Assembly: GCA_963920635.1 (NCBI GenBank)
Contig: OY987298.1
Span: 83,523,454 to 83,587,453, forward strand
From: Pseudeuparius sepicola
Lineage: Eukaryota > Arthropoda > Insecta > Coleoptera > Anthribidae
Direction: 5' to 3'
DNA length: 64,000 bases
The notes beneath the pieces were generated by a model, which did no database searches, was not told where the DNA came from, and was given only the letters and a program-made list of their open reading frames with translations. Position numbers and translations under genes: made by a program. Positions within the stretch are counted from its first letter, which is position 1. Every line of letters starts with the position of its first letter. Of this stretch, positions 22,601-34,340 are shown one piece after another.

Positions 22601-23572
22601 AAACATTTATTCGGCAGTGCGAAATCTGCCAAAAGACAAAAATTTGTAGACAAAACTTGGACAGTCCCTTAGTTATTACCGAAACTCCTAAAACTCCTTT
22701 CGAAAGAATAAATATCGACATCCTAGAAATCCCAGTAAAAAATAATATCCTTACCATAAGAGACGAAATAACAAAATTTACCCAAGCTTATGCACTTCCT
22801 AATAAAACAGCGAGATCTGTAGTAGACGCTCTTTTACTCTATTTTCAACATTTTGGAACTCCTTTAAGAATCCATTGCGATGTAGGTAAAGAATTTAATA
22901 ATCAATTAATGAAAGATCTTTGTAAATTATACAATATAAAATTAACTTTCTCTAGTATTAGTCATCCGCAATCAAATGGCTCCTTAGAAAGATTTCATGC
23001 CACCTTAACTGAAATGATACGCGCGTGTAGTACAGAAAATCCTAACGAACACCCATTTCAAATGCTCCCTTACGCTTGTATATCGTATAACAATTCTATA
23101 AATAAAACACACGGCTTTACTCCTTACGAATTGCTATTCGGTCACACCTCGTCTCGACCTCCAGAAGTTTTGTATAATCAGCAAGAATTAATCTCTAAGT
23201 ACGTTCGCGATTTAAACAATAAAATAAAGCATTATTATGAAGTGGCAAGAAAGCGTACGGATATGCGCAAACAAAAGGCGAAACAGCGATTTGATACACA
23301 CATTTCGGAGCAGCGACAATTTCGCGTAGGAGAAAAGGTTTATGTCAAGGAGTCCCAAATAAAAAATAAACTAGCTAACAAATTTAATGGACCTTATAAA
23401 ATTAAAGAAATTTATACGAATTCAGCTTTGCTACATAACCCAATTACTAACCAAACCACAAAAATGAATTTTGATATGCTAAAGAAATGTCACGAATTGG
23501 AGGAAGAAGAACTAACGGTTAAAGAATTCTTTTATACTCTAGATCGAAAAATCCCTATTGAAAATAATAACG

Positions 23573-24009
23573 TTTCCATTGAACTGGGCAACTTATTTGA
23601 TGCCCCTGAAAATATTTCATTAGCTCACTGTGTATCTAAAGATTTAGAAATGAATGCAGGAATTGCAAAAGAATTTAAGAATAAATTTGGACACGTAGAT
23701 GAACTAAAAAATCAAAATAAGTCAATTGGTGAAATAGCAGTACTTCAACTTCCGACAAGAAATATTTATTATTTAATAACTAAAGAATTTTTCTATTATA
23801 AACCAACTTATGCTAATTTATTTAATTGCTGAAAGGAATTACGAACAAATTGTCTCGAGAGCACTGATGAAAAAGATAAAATTATAGCTATACCCAAGTT
23901 AGCTTGTGGATTAGACAAATTAGATTGGGACACAGTTCTCCCTATGATCAAATATATTTTCAAAAATACTGATATTAAAATAATTTGTTATATCGAACCA
24001 AGTTCCTAA
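23573..24009 (+). pseudogene. TARG1/OARD1-like macro domain fused to the end of pol
   Basis: About 145 codons in frame with integrase resemble the macro domain of terminal ADP-ribose protein glycohydrolase. Visible blocks are the beta-strand GNLFDAPENISLAHCVSKD, MNAGIAKEFKNKFG, SIGEIAVLQL, IYYLITKEF with a following KPTY, and IPKLACGLDKLDW. The Lys of LITK and the Asp of CGLD match the two catalytic positions known in TARG1 (Lys84 and Asp125 in the human enzyme). MNAGIA is the ligand-loop motif. The family removes ADP-ribose from Glu/Asp side chains and also deacylates O-acetyl-ADP-ribose. In this copy TGA 23830-23832 falls between the Lys and Asp blocks. Role in the element is unknown; counteracting host ADP-ribosylation is one inference. 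Confidence 0.88.
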
Positions 24010-24027
24010 TTCTGAAACTTCGTTACA

Positions 24028-24028
24028 G
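24028..24028 (+). other. Possible splice acceptor for env mRNA
   Basis: TTCGTTACAG ends here, 22 bases before the first env ATG. Errantivirus env is normally made from a spliced RNA. The donor, expected in the leader or early gag, was not assigned. Confidence 0.4.
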
Positions 24029-24050
24029 ATTTTCTTTGTTCGCTACCGCT

Positions 24051-25897
24051 ATGGCACAATATACACTGCGACCAATTAATAACACCATAGGCGTGTTCTA
24101 TCAAGAGCAATCCGGACTCAAAATTTCTAATGACAAGTGGAGTTTATTGGTGTATAAAGACATTTCATCTCTAAAAACAACATTCGAAAATAATAATAAA
24201 ATTTTAGAAAATATGCAATTTATAATTCAACCAAAAGACGTACGAATGGCCGCCTTTCTAAGCGAAGTTAAGTCACATCTCACTTTACTAAATCAACTTT
24301 CCGAAAACATTGCGCTCAAATTTGAAGAATTAGCTATTGATGTAAGAAGATATAAAAGAGGTTTAATTAATGGTTTAGGGTCAGTTTGGAAATTTATTGC
24401 CGGAAATTTAGACGCTTCAGACGGACAGTATTATAACGATTGTATCGACAAAATTAACAGAGACGAACACGAATTAGAAAAATTAATGAAAAAACAAATT
24501 TTAGTAACTACTTCAGTTATCAAAAACTTTAACGACTCTATCAACAAATTACAAATTGATGAAATTACTTTTAATAATGACATAAAACAAATCGAAAATT
24601 ACATTTATAACATTTCTGATAATTTTAATTATTACACTGCAAAATTACAAGTTTTAGAGATTGCCGAAAGACTCCTAGAATCCTATACCTTTATCGAAAG
24701 CAATTTAAATGACATTCTAAACTCGATTACTTTTGCAAAGTTACATATTATTCACACGTCAGTTATAACTCCTGAAGACCTGGTTCATCATTTGCAAATA
24801 ATCGCTCAAACTTTAAACAAAAATAATTTGCCCTTAACTCCTCAACTTCTAAATGTTGCAACTTATCTTGATTTTATAGAACTAAAGGTTTTTCAAACAG
24901 AAAATAGACTTGTTTTTATATTAGACATTCCTTTAGTAGAACCTCAATGGTATACTCTTTATAGAATTTATCCTATTCCAATTTTCGACAATAAAACTGG
25001 ATTTTATCACATGGTATCCACTGATACTAAATTTGTAGCAAAAAGCGATGACCCAACTCTCTATGTAATTCTCTATGATATAAAAAATTGTAAAGAACAT
25101 TTGATTTAATAATGTGCAAAGATTTATATCCTACTCCTATTGACTCACATTCAAGATGTGAAGCTCAATTATTAGAAGTAAAAACCCATTTACCTAATAC
25201 TTGTGACATAGTCACAATTTCAATTGAAAGTTACAATGTACAATTGATTCAAGAGAATCAATGGTTAATAATTTTAAGTGAAATATTTCCTATAACTATT
25301 AAGTGCAAAAATCAAAATCCTTTGACTATAATGCTAGACAAAACTTCAATTTTAACGTTAAAATCTGAATGCATTGCTTATATTGGAAGTACTAAAATTC
25401 AAACGAAAAATTTAAATAAATCTAATCAAACCTATAAATTTCACCCAATTAATATACCATTTGAATGTTGCAAAGAAACTCCAAATAAACTAAAATATCC
25501 TGACTTAAAACCTTTACAACTAAATAAATTTAATTATGACGATTTAAATGTCGCAAAGCATAAATTAGACGAATATGCAAAGGATCTTGATAATATTATT
25601 AACGAACCAACTGTAAATAAGTATACGCCAATATTGACATATCTATCCATTGCTTTAATCATACTTTTAATTATTGTGTACTTTTATTTTAAATGTAAAA
25701 AGTCTAAGAACATTAAAATAGGCGTTATTACTACTAATAACGGAGACGATCCTCCACAACCTCCTAGAACACGAAATCGCGTTTTTCAAAATTTAAGAAA
25801 ATTTGTTACTGTCAAAAGAAGACCTTCGTATAGATTGGACGAACCTCGCGAAGAAGAAGAAATTGAACTAAATTCTAATACTAAAACATATGCCTAA
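24051..25897 (+). pseudogene. env: Errantivirus env, fusion-protein type, one frameshift
   Basis: The first ATG is at 24051; upstream codons in the same frame (RFSLFATA) look like part of a signal peptide that splicing could supply. A furin-type site RYKR-G lies near residue 103, followed by GLGSVWKF and LDASD, the pattern of F-type fusion proteins shared by errantiviruses and baculoviruses. A long coiled-coil-like region rich in Asn, Lys, Leu and Ile follows. The frame stops at 25107-25109. Comparison with copy 2 shows a small deletion there; coding resumes in another register at 25112. The C-terminal part has a membrane span (LSIALIILLIIVYFYF) and a basic then acidic tail. An intact protein would be a membrane glycoprotein. 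No repaired sequence is given. Confidence 0.88.
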
Positions 25898-25934
25898 TTT
25901 AATGTCAAAATTTGTTAACACAAATTTTTAATAT

Positions 25935-25945
25935 AAGGGGGAAGG
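25935..25945 (+). other. Polypurine tract
   Basis: AAGGGGGAAGG directly abuts the 3' LTR and would prime plus-strand synthesis. Confidence 0.85.
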
Positions 25946-26357
25946 TGTTATATCCGACCTCAAGCATCACCTTGATCATAACCTTGTTTTTACCCTTGAT
26001 TCTGTTTACTGTTGGATATTATGTTCTCATTCTCTATTGTTCAAAATGCTTACTACAAAGATATCATTTTCCATTGTATATTGTTCTAGAATGATTACTA
26101 GAACATATCATATTCCTTTTGAGTATTGTTAAAACTTGCTTACTGCAAGAATTGCAGAATTTGATCTTCCCTTTGTCTTTATATTCTTTTCCCATGAGAA
26201 CCACAACACCTCAGCATAACAGATCTGTATAAATAGAACCTAGTAAAGTAAGAGTGTTAATTCTAGTCTTGTCTGTAGTCTAAGCCGAAACTCTGTAACT
26301 CGCGTTACTCAAATAAAAGTTTTTTAAAAAGTCTTCGTCTTCACGTCGCCCGTAACA
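25946..26357 (+). repeat. 3' LTR of errantivirus copy 1
   Basis: It is 412 bp and matches 17686-18097 with one visible difference. It is followed by the TGCA duplication at 26358-26361. Confidence 0.95.
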
Positions 26358-26517
26358 TGCATGATAAAATTAGATTTCTTTCAATCGTTAAAAAATGCTA
26401 TACGGAAAATGACATACGGACATATTTCCAATCATGAAAAAAGAGGCCCCGTTAATTGGTTTAAGTGCCCACGTCCCAGAAAGTTCAATTTGTACTGGAA
26501 ACATTGTTTTTATCGAA
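26358..26517 (-). repeat. Dispersed repeat X, copy 1, right part
   Basis: It continues the homology to the inverted copy at 39930-40155 after the errantivirus. Relative to copy 2 it lacks about 80 bases next to the word GGGACGT (copy 2 near 39957-40035). Confidence 0.8.
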
Positions 26518-28004
26518 AATATTGCGAAAATATATTATAAATTATGATAATATAAAATACTAGACTAAAAAATCTGTTGCTAGGGGTTCTCCTAAAAACC
26601 AGATTATTGAAGGAAAACCAGGTGCCAAAAAATCGACTAGAAACGACGTCTACGTATATTTAGACATTGATTGTCCGTCCCATAGACTATTTTTTAATTC
26701 CCAATGAATTCCACTAGTGTCAGATGCGTTCTTATATAAATATTGTATAGCAACGGGATCTCATATTAGCTAAACTTCATAGCTGAATAGCTTCAGCTAA
26801 ACTTTACCGTAACAGGATGTGTACCTGTGCGGACTAACGTGTACTGTTGGTAAATAAAGCCGTGTTTATTGTTGTTATATGACGCAAATTTAGTTTTTAC
26901 TCAGAGAACTGATTTTTAATTTTCGGCATACCATCGTTTTTTCTGTATTGGAGATGCTATTGGACTGCCTGGCAACAAAATTATTAATTAGGATCTGTAA
27001 CATTTTTCATTCTTCAAATGGACCAATTAGATAAGAAGTTCTAGCTAATAAAAAAAAATCAAAGGTCATCCAGTGGAAGGCGTGTGAAGCTTCAAAACTA
27101 GATACCCATATAGATTTTACAATATTATTTTACTGTGGTACACACCTAAAATCCCTAATAATTTAATTTCAAAGCTAGCCTGCAATATTACATTTTATAT
27201 GATTCCCGAAACGAGATATTTTTGCTTACGGTTAACTCCGGAAACTTATATTGTATTGCACGAGCACGTCTTAAGAAAAATGCAGAGTGTGTATAACCGC
27301 CTTGGATACTGACTTTTTATGTGTAGCCTTCAGTTTAAGCAGAGCGGTCTCGGAGTGCGAAGTTTTTAAAGTTGAATTATTTTAGTGTGTGATTCCCAAT
27401 TGGAATTATTTTAGTGTGTGAGTTTTTTCTTGGAATATAGTTTTGGAGTTTTATTTGTAAGTAGCTACTTTATAATGTTGAAATAGCTTCTTAAAAATTT
27501 TTTAAATAGACTTTGTTGGGCTAAATAACTTTTTCTCCAAACTTTGGAAACTATTTTTTTGAGAAGCGGCTATACTGAGATCACAGAACGTACTCTGTCA
27601 CAGAAAATATCAACTAACGGTCTTCTATTTTTTTTAAATATTGCTAAAAATGAATTTACCACCACGTGCACGTTCATCGTGTGTGTCATTGTAATGGTTA
27701 CATTTCGAGACATAGTATAAACGTATAAATTGTCGGTAGAGCTACCAAACCAATAATAGCCATCAAATTCAAATTTCAATACAAAACATCATTTCATATT
27801 TTGAATAACGTTTGTAAAACAATGTTCGTCTTTGATAACAACTTCTGACAAATTCAAAACCTATCGGAAAAAAAAAGCCCCATTGAAAATGACCCAAAAG
27901 GTGAAATTTTTGGAAAACTATAATTTTTTAGGAGCCCAAAAAAATATTTCATGACCAAGATTTTGAACCGCTTCCTTATACAAATGGGTGAAAAAAAAAT
28001 TGCA
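26518..28004. other. No gene seen
   Basis: AT-rich sequence. A direct repeat of AATTATTTTAGTGTGTGA occurs at about 27375 and 27403. Short open frames are unrecognised. Confidence 0.4.
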
Positions 28005-31000
28005 GAGCAAAAACTACCCCTTTGCATTTTCTTCGCGTGTTTATCGTCTGTTTTTTAGCAATTATTATGTTATTTTTAGTCAGATTACCATAGTTTTTGC
28101 ATTCACCAACAGGGCAATATTATGGACTCTCCTGCATACCTTTAAAACGAGATATCTTAAAAAGTTAAAGCTTGAATGGGTCCGTTTATTGGAAAAAGTT
28201 ACTTTATTTAAAGTAAGAAACACGTTTTTTTTTCTATTTTGAGTCTTGCTTACGGAGCAACTTTTTTTATTAATTTTTAACAAATATCCTGAACTAATAC
28301 AAAAAAAAGTCAAATTTGCCATGAAACCGTGACACATACTAAAAATACCAAGAGGATATTTTTGTCTGCAATTAAAATCTACATAGAAAACTCAATACGT
28401 TTATTACTTATACCTACAAGATGATTCTTTTTTTTTTGTAAAAACAATTGTACTAATTACCAACTTATCCGTCACTGGTTGTTAAAGATGTTCTATATTA
28501 ACAGGTTTTATGCTAACCCATGCCGTTACAACGTGTACCAAATATAACTTAAATATCTAGTTTGGTAAACATTCAAGTAAACATATTTTCTAACACTGTA
28601 ACTTTTTATAAGACCTTAAAACTTCAACTTTTTTAATCGTGATATCTCAAAACCGGTGATTCTTAGGGAAAAAAGTGTAAGGGCAATTTTTGTAGATAAT
28701 TGTATGTTCTACAATTTTTATTTGACGTATTTTTTTGTGATAAAACTTACCGTTTTGGCTGAAAAATGCAAAAAAAACCATTTTTGCGAACTTTGACCTT
28801 GAATAACTTTTTTCTGCACATGCGGGGTCGATGGGGACTTTTTCGGCATTTATTTTATATTGATGATATAAACAATCAAACCAAGATTCAGCTCTATGCG
28901 AATTAATGTAAGCTTGAGTGTCTATATTTTGATAGGATTATACCCTCAGAGAGAATTGATTTTAGTTGGATTCCAATAGTTTTTGCATCCACCAGCAAGG
29001 CAATATCTACTCTCCTGCATACCTTTAAAACGAATTATAAATTCATTGTTCTTGGTCCGATCCAATTTCGAGCAAGGCGTTCAAAAAGATGAATTCGTGG
29101 TTGAAAAAATTGTTCGGTAAAAACTATCCCTAGAGAGAATTGTTTTTGGCTCGATTCTCACAGTTTTGAAACATTAACTAAAATCGGTGCAATCTGTGAC
29201 AAAATTGACAAGGAAAAACTACCCTCTTTAAGGAAAAAAAATACTTCTCTAGTTATTTCGTCTGATTATCGCCCATTTTTAGCGCAGATGTTCAAAATGT
29301 ACGATTGTGGAAAAATTGCCTGTCAAAACCTACCTGTGTTTCATGCTATTTGTTAATCATCAGTATGATGTGACGTTAACCAAACCAAAAAATTATAACT
29401 TAACATTGTTTTTGGCTCCATACCAGTGTTTTCTAGTAAGGCAACCAAAATAATGTCAGATGCATATATTCGTGGATAAAAAAAATTGTTCGGTAAAAAC
29501 TACCCCTAGAGAGAATTGTTTTTTTATCCGATTTTCATAGTTTTCTGAAACGTTCACTAAAATCAGCGCAATCTGTAAAAAAAATTGACAGGGAAAAACT
29601 ACCCTTTGGTATCCTATAAAGAAAAAATTTACGTATCTTCACCCCGTTTTTAACAAGGATGTTGAATATGTACGAATCTATGTTAATCAAAAATTTGCAG
29701 GTCAAAAACTACCCTTTTGCATTTTCTTCAATCGATTATCGTCTGTTTTTAGCAAGGATGTTCAAAATGTAGGAATTTGTAATAAAAATTTGTAGATAAA
29801 AAAGTACCCCTAGAGAGCATTGTTTTCGATTCTCACAGATTTTGCACCAGCAGGGTAATATCTACTCTCCTGTAAACCTCTAAAACAAATTATAACTCCA
29901 TTGTTCGTGGTTCGGCCCTAACAAGGGAGTTCAAAATATATGAATTCATGGTTGAAAAAAATTTGTCAGCCGAAAAAACTACCCCTAGAGAGAATTGTTT
30001 TTGATCCGATTTTCATAGTTTTCTGAAACGTTCACTAAAATCAGCGCAATCTGTGAAAAAAAATTGACAGGGAAAAAACTACCCTTTGGTATCCTTTAAA
30101 GAAAAAATTTACGTATCTTCACCCCGTTTTTAACAAGGATGTTGAAAATGTACGAATCTATGTTAATCAAAAATTTGCAGGTCAAAAACTACCCTTTGCA
30201 TTTTCTTCAATCGATTATCGTCTGTTTTTAGCAAGGATGTTCAAAATGTACGAATTTGTGTTTGAAAAAAATTTTCATGTCAAAAAGTATCCCTAAAAAC
30301 TAGAGAGCATTCCCACAGATTTTGAAAACGCACTCTTTGACAAATCCGCGGTAAAAACTATATATAATAAAAAAGAACTACCCTTCTGCATTGCTTTAAA
30401 AAATACTTTTACATTGTTGTATCCGTTCTAGCAAAAGCATTTTGAATAACCCCAGATGCACGAAATTGTTCTTGCAGACAAGAGAAAGTGCGCAAGCACT
30501 CAAACTGAACAAAAAAATTTGTAACCGTATATACGTGTTTCATGCTATTTGACAATCATCAGTATAGTGTAACGTTAACCAAATAAAAAAAAACTACAAA
30601 TTAACATTGTTCGGGTCCATCATAGGTCGTTCCTAGCAAGACAAAATAATGTTAGATGCATGAATTTGTGGATAAAAAAAATTGTCGGTTACAAACCACC
30701 AATCCAGACCCACGGAGAATTGATTTTGGTCCGATTCCCACAGATTTTGACACACTAGAAGTCTGATTAGACAAATTCGCGGTTTATATTATATAATAAA
30801 AATCAAAAACTCTTCTGCGTTCCTTAAAAAAAAATACTTTTCCATTGTTGTTGGCCCAGCCCCAGCAAGGGCATTCAAAATAACCACAGATAGTGCTTGC
30901 AAAATTAAAACTAAATTACACGAAAAAGTATAATGGGCAAGCACTCAAAATGAATAAAAAAGTAGCAGCCGTATACATGTGTTTCATGCTATTTGTTAAT

Positions 31001-31200
31001 CATCAGTATGATGTGACGTTAACCAAACCAAAAAAATATATAAATTAACATTGTTTTTGGTTCCATACTAGTAAGGCAACCAAAATATAATACCAAATGC
31101 ATAAATTCGTGGATAAAAAAATTGTTTGGTAAAAACTACCCCTCCAGACCCCAGGGAGAATTGTTTTTGATTAGATTTTCATATTTTCTGAAAGTGCATT
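28005..31200. repeat. Degenerate tandem array with AAAAACTACCC core
   Basis: The word AAAAACTACCC or a close variant recurs at 28008, 29215, 29491, 29593, 29702, 29973, 30075, 30183 and 31130, commonly about 100-109 bases apart. Units carry GATTNTCRTAGTTTT, AAGGATGTTCAAAATGTA and TACGAATTTGTG-like sequence. A block of about 482 bp is duplicated (29491-29972 versus 29973-30450). Another block with TTCATGCTATTTGTTAATC recurs near 29338, 30540 and 30980. Units share core and spacing with the array at 56.2-61.0 kb and appear to be an older branch of that satellite. Confidence 0.75.
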
Positions 31201-31214
31201 AACTAAAGTTATTG

Positions 31215-32350
31215 TTACCCGACTGGGTAACACAGACTTGTGACTAACAAACCCAGGTATACTTAATTTTTTTTTGCTTTTCAGGGAGGTTTAGTATTTT
31301 GAAAAACAACTTAATTTATTTTATTGATTTTGCATTGAAGTTAAAATCTTTGTAGCATATTGTGAGTATTTTTTTTTGTTTTTCGGACATGGGGTAAATT
31401 GTTTAATATTTTGAAAAAATCTTAGTTATTTTTTTTGTAACCTTAGTTTAAAAACTTCCTTGAGAAATTTGGAAACTTTGTTCGATAGTACCAACTTAAT
31501 AGGTGGTAGTCCAGTTTTCAAAAATTATAGTCCAGAAAATGCTAATATTTTGTTCAAAATTGTAAAATATTCTGAAAAAGCATGACAGCCTTTCTGCAAG
31601 TATTAAAAATCTTTCTTGAAACCCAGGTATATTTTAAGATTTTTTTGCTTTTCAGGGAGGTTTAATATTTTGAAAAACATCTTAATTTATTTTAATGATT
31701 TTGCATTGAAGTCAAAATCTGTGTAGAATGTTGTGATACTATTTTTTTTTTGTTTTTTCAGACATGGGCCTAAATTGTTAAATATTTTGAAAAACATCTT
31801 AATTATTTTTTGTAGCTAGGCATCTGATAACCTTCACCTTAGTTAAAAAACTTCCTTGAGAAATTAGGTAAATTTGTTCGATAGATTATGATTGTTTTTG
31901 CTAAACATTTTTACTAAAAACTTAATAGGTGATTAAAAATTATACTCCAGAAAATGCTAATATTTTGTTTAAAAATGTGAAATATTTTTAACAGCGTTCC
32001 TGCGAGAGGTAAAAAACTTTCTTGGGGACATCCAAGTATATTTTAAGAATTTTTGCTTTTCAGGGTTAATATTTTGAAAAACATCTTAATTATTTTTTAT
32101 AGCTAGGTATCTAATAACCTTCACCATAGTTAAAAAACTTCCTTGAGAAATTAGGTAAATTTGATAGTTTATGACTGTTTTTGCTAAACATTTGTAAAAA
32201 AAACTTAATAGGTGATTAAAAATTATAGTCCAGAAAATGCTAATATTTTGTTTAAAAATGTGAAATATTTTATCAGCGTTCCTGCGAGAGGTAAAAAATT
32301 TTCTTGAGGACATCCAAGTATATTTTATGATTTCTTGCGTTTCAGGGAGG
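31215..32350. repeat. Three degenerate tandem repeats, about 370-420 bp
   Basis: Each unit contains the block TTTTGCTTTTCAGGG, then TTTGAAAAACATCTTAAT, then CTTCCTTGAGAAATT and CCAGAAAATGCTAATATTTTG. The units start near 31240, 31620 and 32030. No coding function is apparent. Confidence 0.7.
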
Positions 32351-32689
32351 TAATAAAGATTGTCACTCTCACAGTACCCAAAAACTAAGTTTACTCCCAG
32401 AAGCAATTGGAGGGTGGTAATTACTATTATTACTTCATTAGCATTTGCGGCTAGGGCCGACTCTCTTTATAGAACTAGGATAGCATTTGCTCAAGTACTA
32501 CTAGTAAACTGTAGTGATTGAAAAACATTTGCATTGCAGATAAAAAAACACTATGTAGGATATTTTTAGTGTATTTTTGCTTTTTCGGACATGGGTTTAA
32601 AATTGTATAATAGTTTTGAAACAAAACATATCTTAGCGTACTTTGTTTTATGTTGGTATTGATGATTTATTTGAGAATACATCGTTTCC

Positions 32690-33180
32690 ATCATTGAAGC
32701 GATTTGAAACAAATGATACTTTGACAAATTTTCTGGGAAACGTCTTGGTTAAAAACATTTGCTCGGAAACCTTCAAAATTTTTTCTTTTAATGAGGTGTT
32801 GCCGAAACCTTGATTTTTTAACAGCCAAGTTTTCTGAGAACTGTCTCGAATTGTCTTGGAAACTTTTAATGAGGTGTTTGCAATTTGAAACCATCACTTT
32901 ACCAAGTTCTCTGAGATATCTTTAGAATTTTCTTGGAAACTTTCTGATTTTTTTGTTAAAACCCAACATCACCTTAACCAAGTTTTTCTGAGATATGTTT
33001 AGAATTTTCTTGGAAACTTTCGGGGATTTTTCTTTTAATGAGGTGTTTGCGGATTCTGAGAAATGCCCCGAAATTTCTTGGGAACGTCTTGAATTTTCTT
33101 GTAAAATTTCTAGATTGAAATTCTGATTTTTATCATCAATTTTTTTTCGAGACATGCCTCAAATTTTCTTGGAACTTTAT
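32690..33180. repeat. Short degenerate repeats with TTTTCTTGGAAACTTT
   Basis: TCTTGGAAACTTTC-like words recur at roughly 60-100 bp intervals, with repeated TTTTAATGAGGTGTT. Apparent open frames on the minus strand are products of this repetition. Confidence 0.55.
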
Positions 33181-33224
33181 ACATTTTTTCTAACGTGATC
33201 AAGGTTCCAATATTTGTAAAAGTT

Positions 33225-34330
33225 GAAAATTAGCATTGAGTCTTATGGAAAACACACACAAATTTCGTCTTATTGAGGGGCCTTTTCAGCCCTAAAAAAT
33301 AAGCTTTGTCCTGATTGGTTGAGCATCTCATAGGGAGAGACTAGGGGGTGTTCATCCCCAATCTTTTCAGTCGTGTTGATGCTGTTGAGAGGTGAAGTCG
33401 ACTTTGTGAATTGAACAACCCATTTCCTAAAAGCAAACAGCGGCAGTTCAATTTTTTCTGTCATCAAGTTTCCAATATCTGTAAAAGTTGCAAATTAGCA
33501 TTGAGTCTTACGGAAAACACACACAAATTTCATCTTATTGGGGGGCCTTTTCAACCCTAGTAAATAAGCTTTGTTCTGATTGGTTGAGCATCTCAGGTGA
33601 GACTATAAAAGGAGGTGTTCATCCACAATTTTTTTTCAGTCGTGTTGATGTTGTTGTAAAGTAAAGTCGAATTTGTGAATTGGACATTTTTGACAAATTT
33701 TACGAGAAAACCTTTTTTGTTTGAATTAGTTTAACATTTTTAAGTTTTGTGAGAATTGTAAACATTTTCTTGGAATTTCTTGAACGTATAAAAGTGAAAG
33801 CACATTTCCTCAGTCGTGCTGTTGCTCTTGAAGGGTGAAGTTGTGTTTGTGAATTGGACAACACATTTTGTGACAAGTTTTTCCGAGAAACGTAATCTTT
33901 TTTCTTAGAATTTGATGAAGGCGTTTATAAAAAGGAGTTCCCTCGACCCATTTCCTCAGTCGTGTTGTGCTTGTCTAAGGTAAAGTCAATATTTTGATTT
34001 GGACAACGTTTTACATAAAACGTAAACAAATAGCGCATCAACGTATATATTCATATTTTTCTAGCGAGATATCAAAATTTAACACCCTTATTAATCAAAC
34101 ATAGTCCCCAGGTTGAGGCGTGCACAATTTAAAAAATCATTCCTTTCTAGGTTGAGCTAAGGAGAAAAAGGACTACATCGCTTGGTGAGTAAGTAAAAAA
34201 TCAAAGAGGACGCCTGTTGGTTTGTACAGATTGGAACAACACAAATTTCTCCTTATCGTGAACTTCCTGGTATTTTCGTCTTATATAAGGAGGTGCTTGC
34301 CACTCATTTTACAGACTCTCTGATTGTTGT
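33225..34330 (+). promoter_or_regulatory. Row of duplicated TATA/initiator core promoters upstream of the DNA polymerase gene
   Basis: Modules repeat with decreasing similarity. Two (33240-33420 and 33500-33690) share ACACACAAATTTCRTCTTATT, CTGATTGGTTGAGCATCTCA (an inverted CCAAT box) and TCAGTCGTGTTGATG. Paired TATA and initiator sites are TATAAAA 33604 with TCAGT 33636, TATAAAA 33787 with TCAGT 33810, TATAAAAA 33926 with TCAGT 33956, and TATATAA 34282 with TACAGA about 31 bases on. The oldest module (TCAGT 33367) has lost its TATA. TCAGT is the arthropod initiator consensus. The last promoter sits just before the ATG at 34341. Confidence 0.65.
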
Positions 34331-34340
34331 GCTTGGAACC

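Larger units (their letters stand above)
19513..24009 (+). pseudogene. pol: Errantivirus pol: protease, RT, RNase H, integrase, macro domain; two nonsense codons
   Basis: One frame, -1 relative to gag. Order: aspartic protease (ILIDTGAGISIF, near 19690); reverse transcriptase (YPLPNISDILDQL, LDLASGFQQIEM, FGLRNAPSTFQ, YMDDIIIYS near 21100); RNase H (LTTDASAFAVGAVLSQ, DHRPLTWLF, GKINRNADALSR); integrase with H/H/C/C finger near 22505-22635 (CEICQ) and D-D-E residues near 22715, 22880 and 22990 (NIDILE, HCDVGKEF, SNGSLERFH). It continues without a break into a macro domain. TAA at 21529-21531, between RT and RNase H, is a GAA codon in copy 2. TGA at 23830-23832 splits the macro domain. Frame end TAA 24007-24009. 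Intact protein would copy and integrate the genome; here it cannot be made whole. Confidence 0.95.
17686..26357 (+). mobile_element. Errantivirus-like gypsy retroelement, copy 1 (8672 bp)
   Basis: This is a complete element: LTR, tRNA-Leu primer site, gag, pol, env, polypurine tract, LTR, flanked by TGCA. The order and the env gene place it with insect endogenous retroviruses (Metaviridae, Errantivirus type). The two 412 bp LTRs appear identical except at one base (G in the 5' copy and T in the 3' copy within CCATTGKATATTG), so insertion was recent. Yet pol has two nonsense codons and env a frameshift. The pol frame ends in an unexpected macro domain. It lies inside repeat X. Confidence 0.96.

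Noticed and set aside
23833..24009. The end of the macro domain as an independent host gene
   Set aside because: It is in the pol frame after a single TGA, has no start of its own, and occurs at the same place in copy 2.
23985..24050. Env start at a TTG codon upstream of the first ATG
   Set aside because: TTG is not a normal eukaryotic start; splicing to an upstream ATG or use of ATG 24051 is more likely.
25112..25897. A separate membrane-protein gene after env
   Set aside because: Comparison with copy 2, where the frame is continuous across this point, shows it is the C-terminal part of env after a frameshift.
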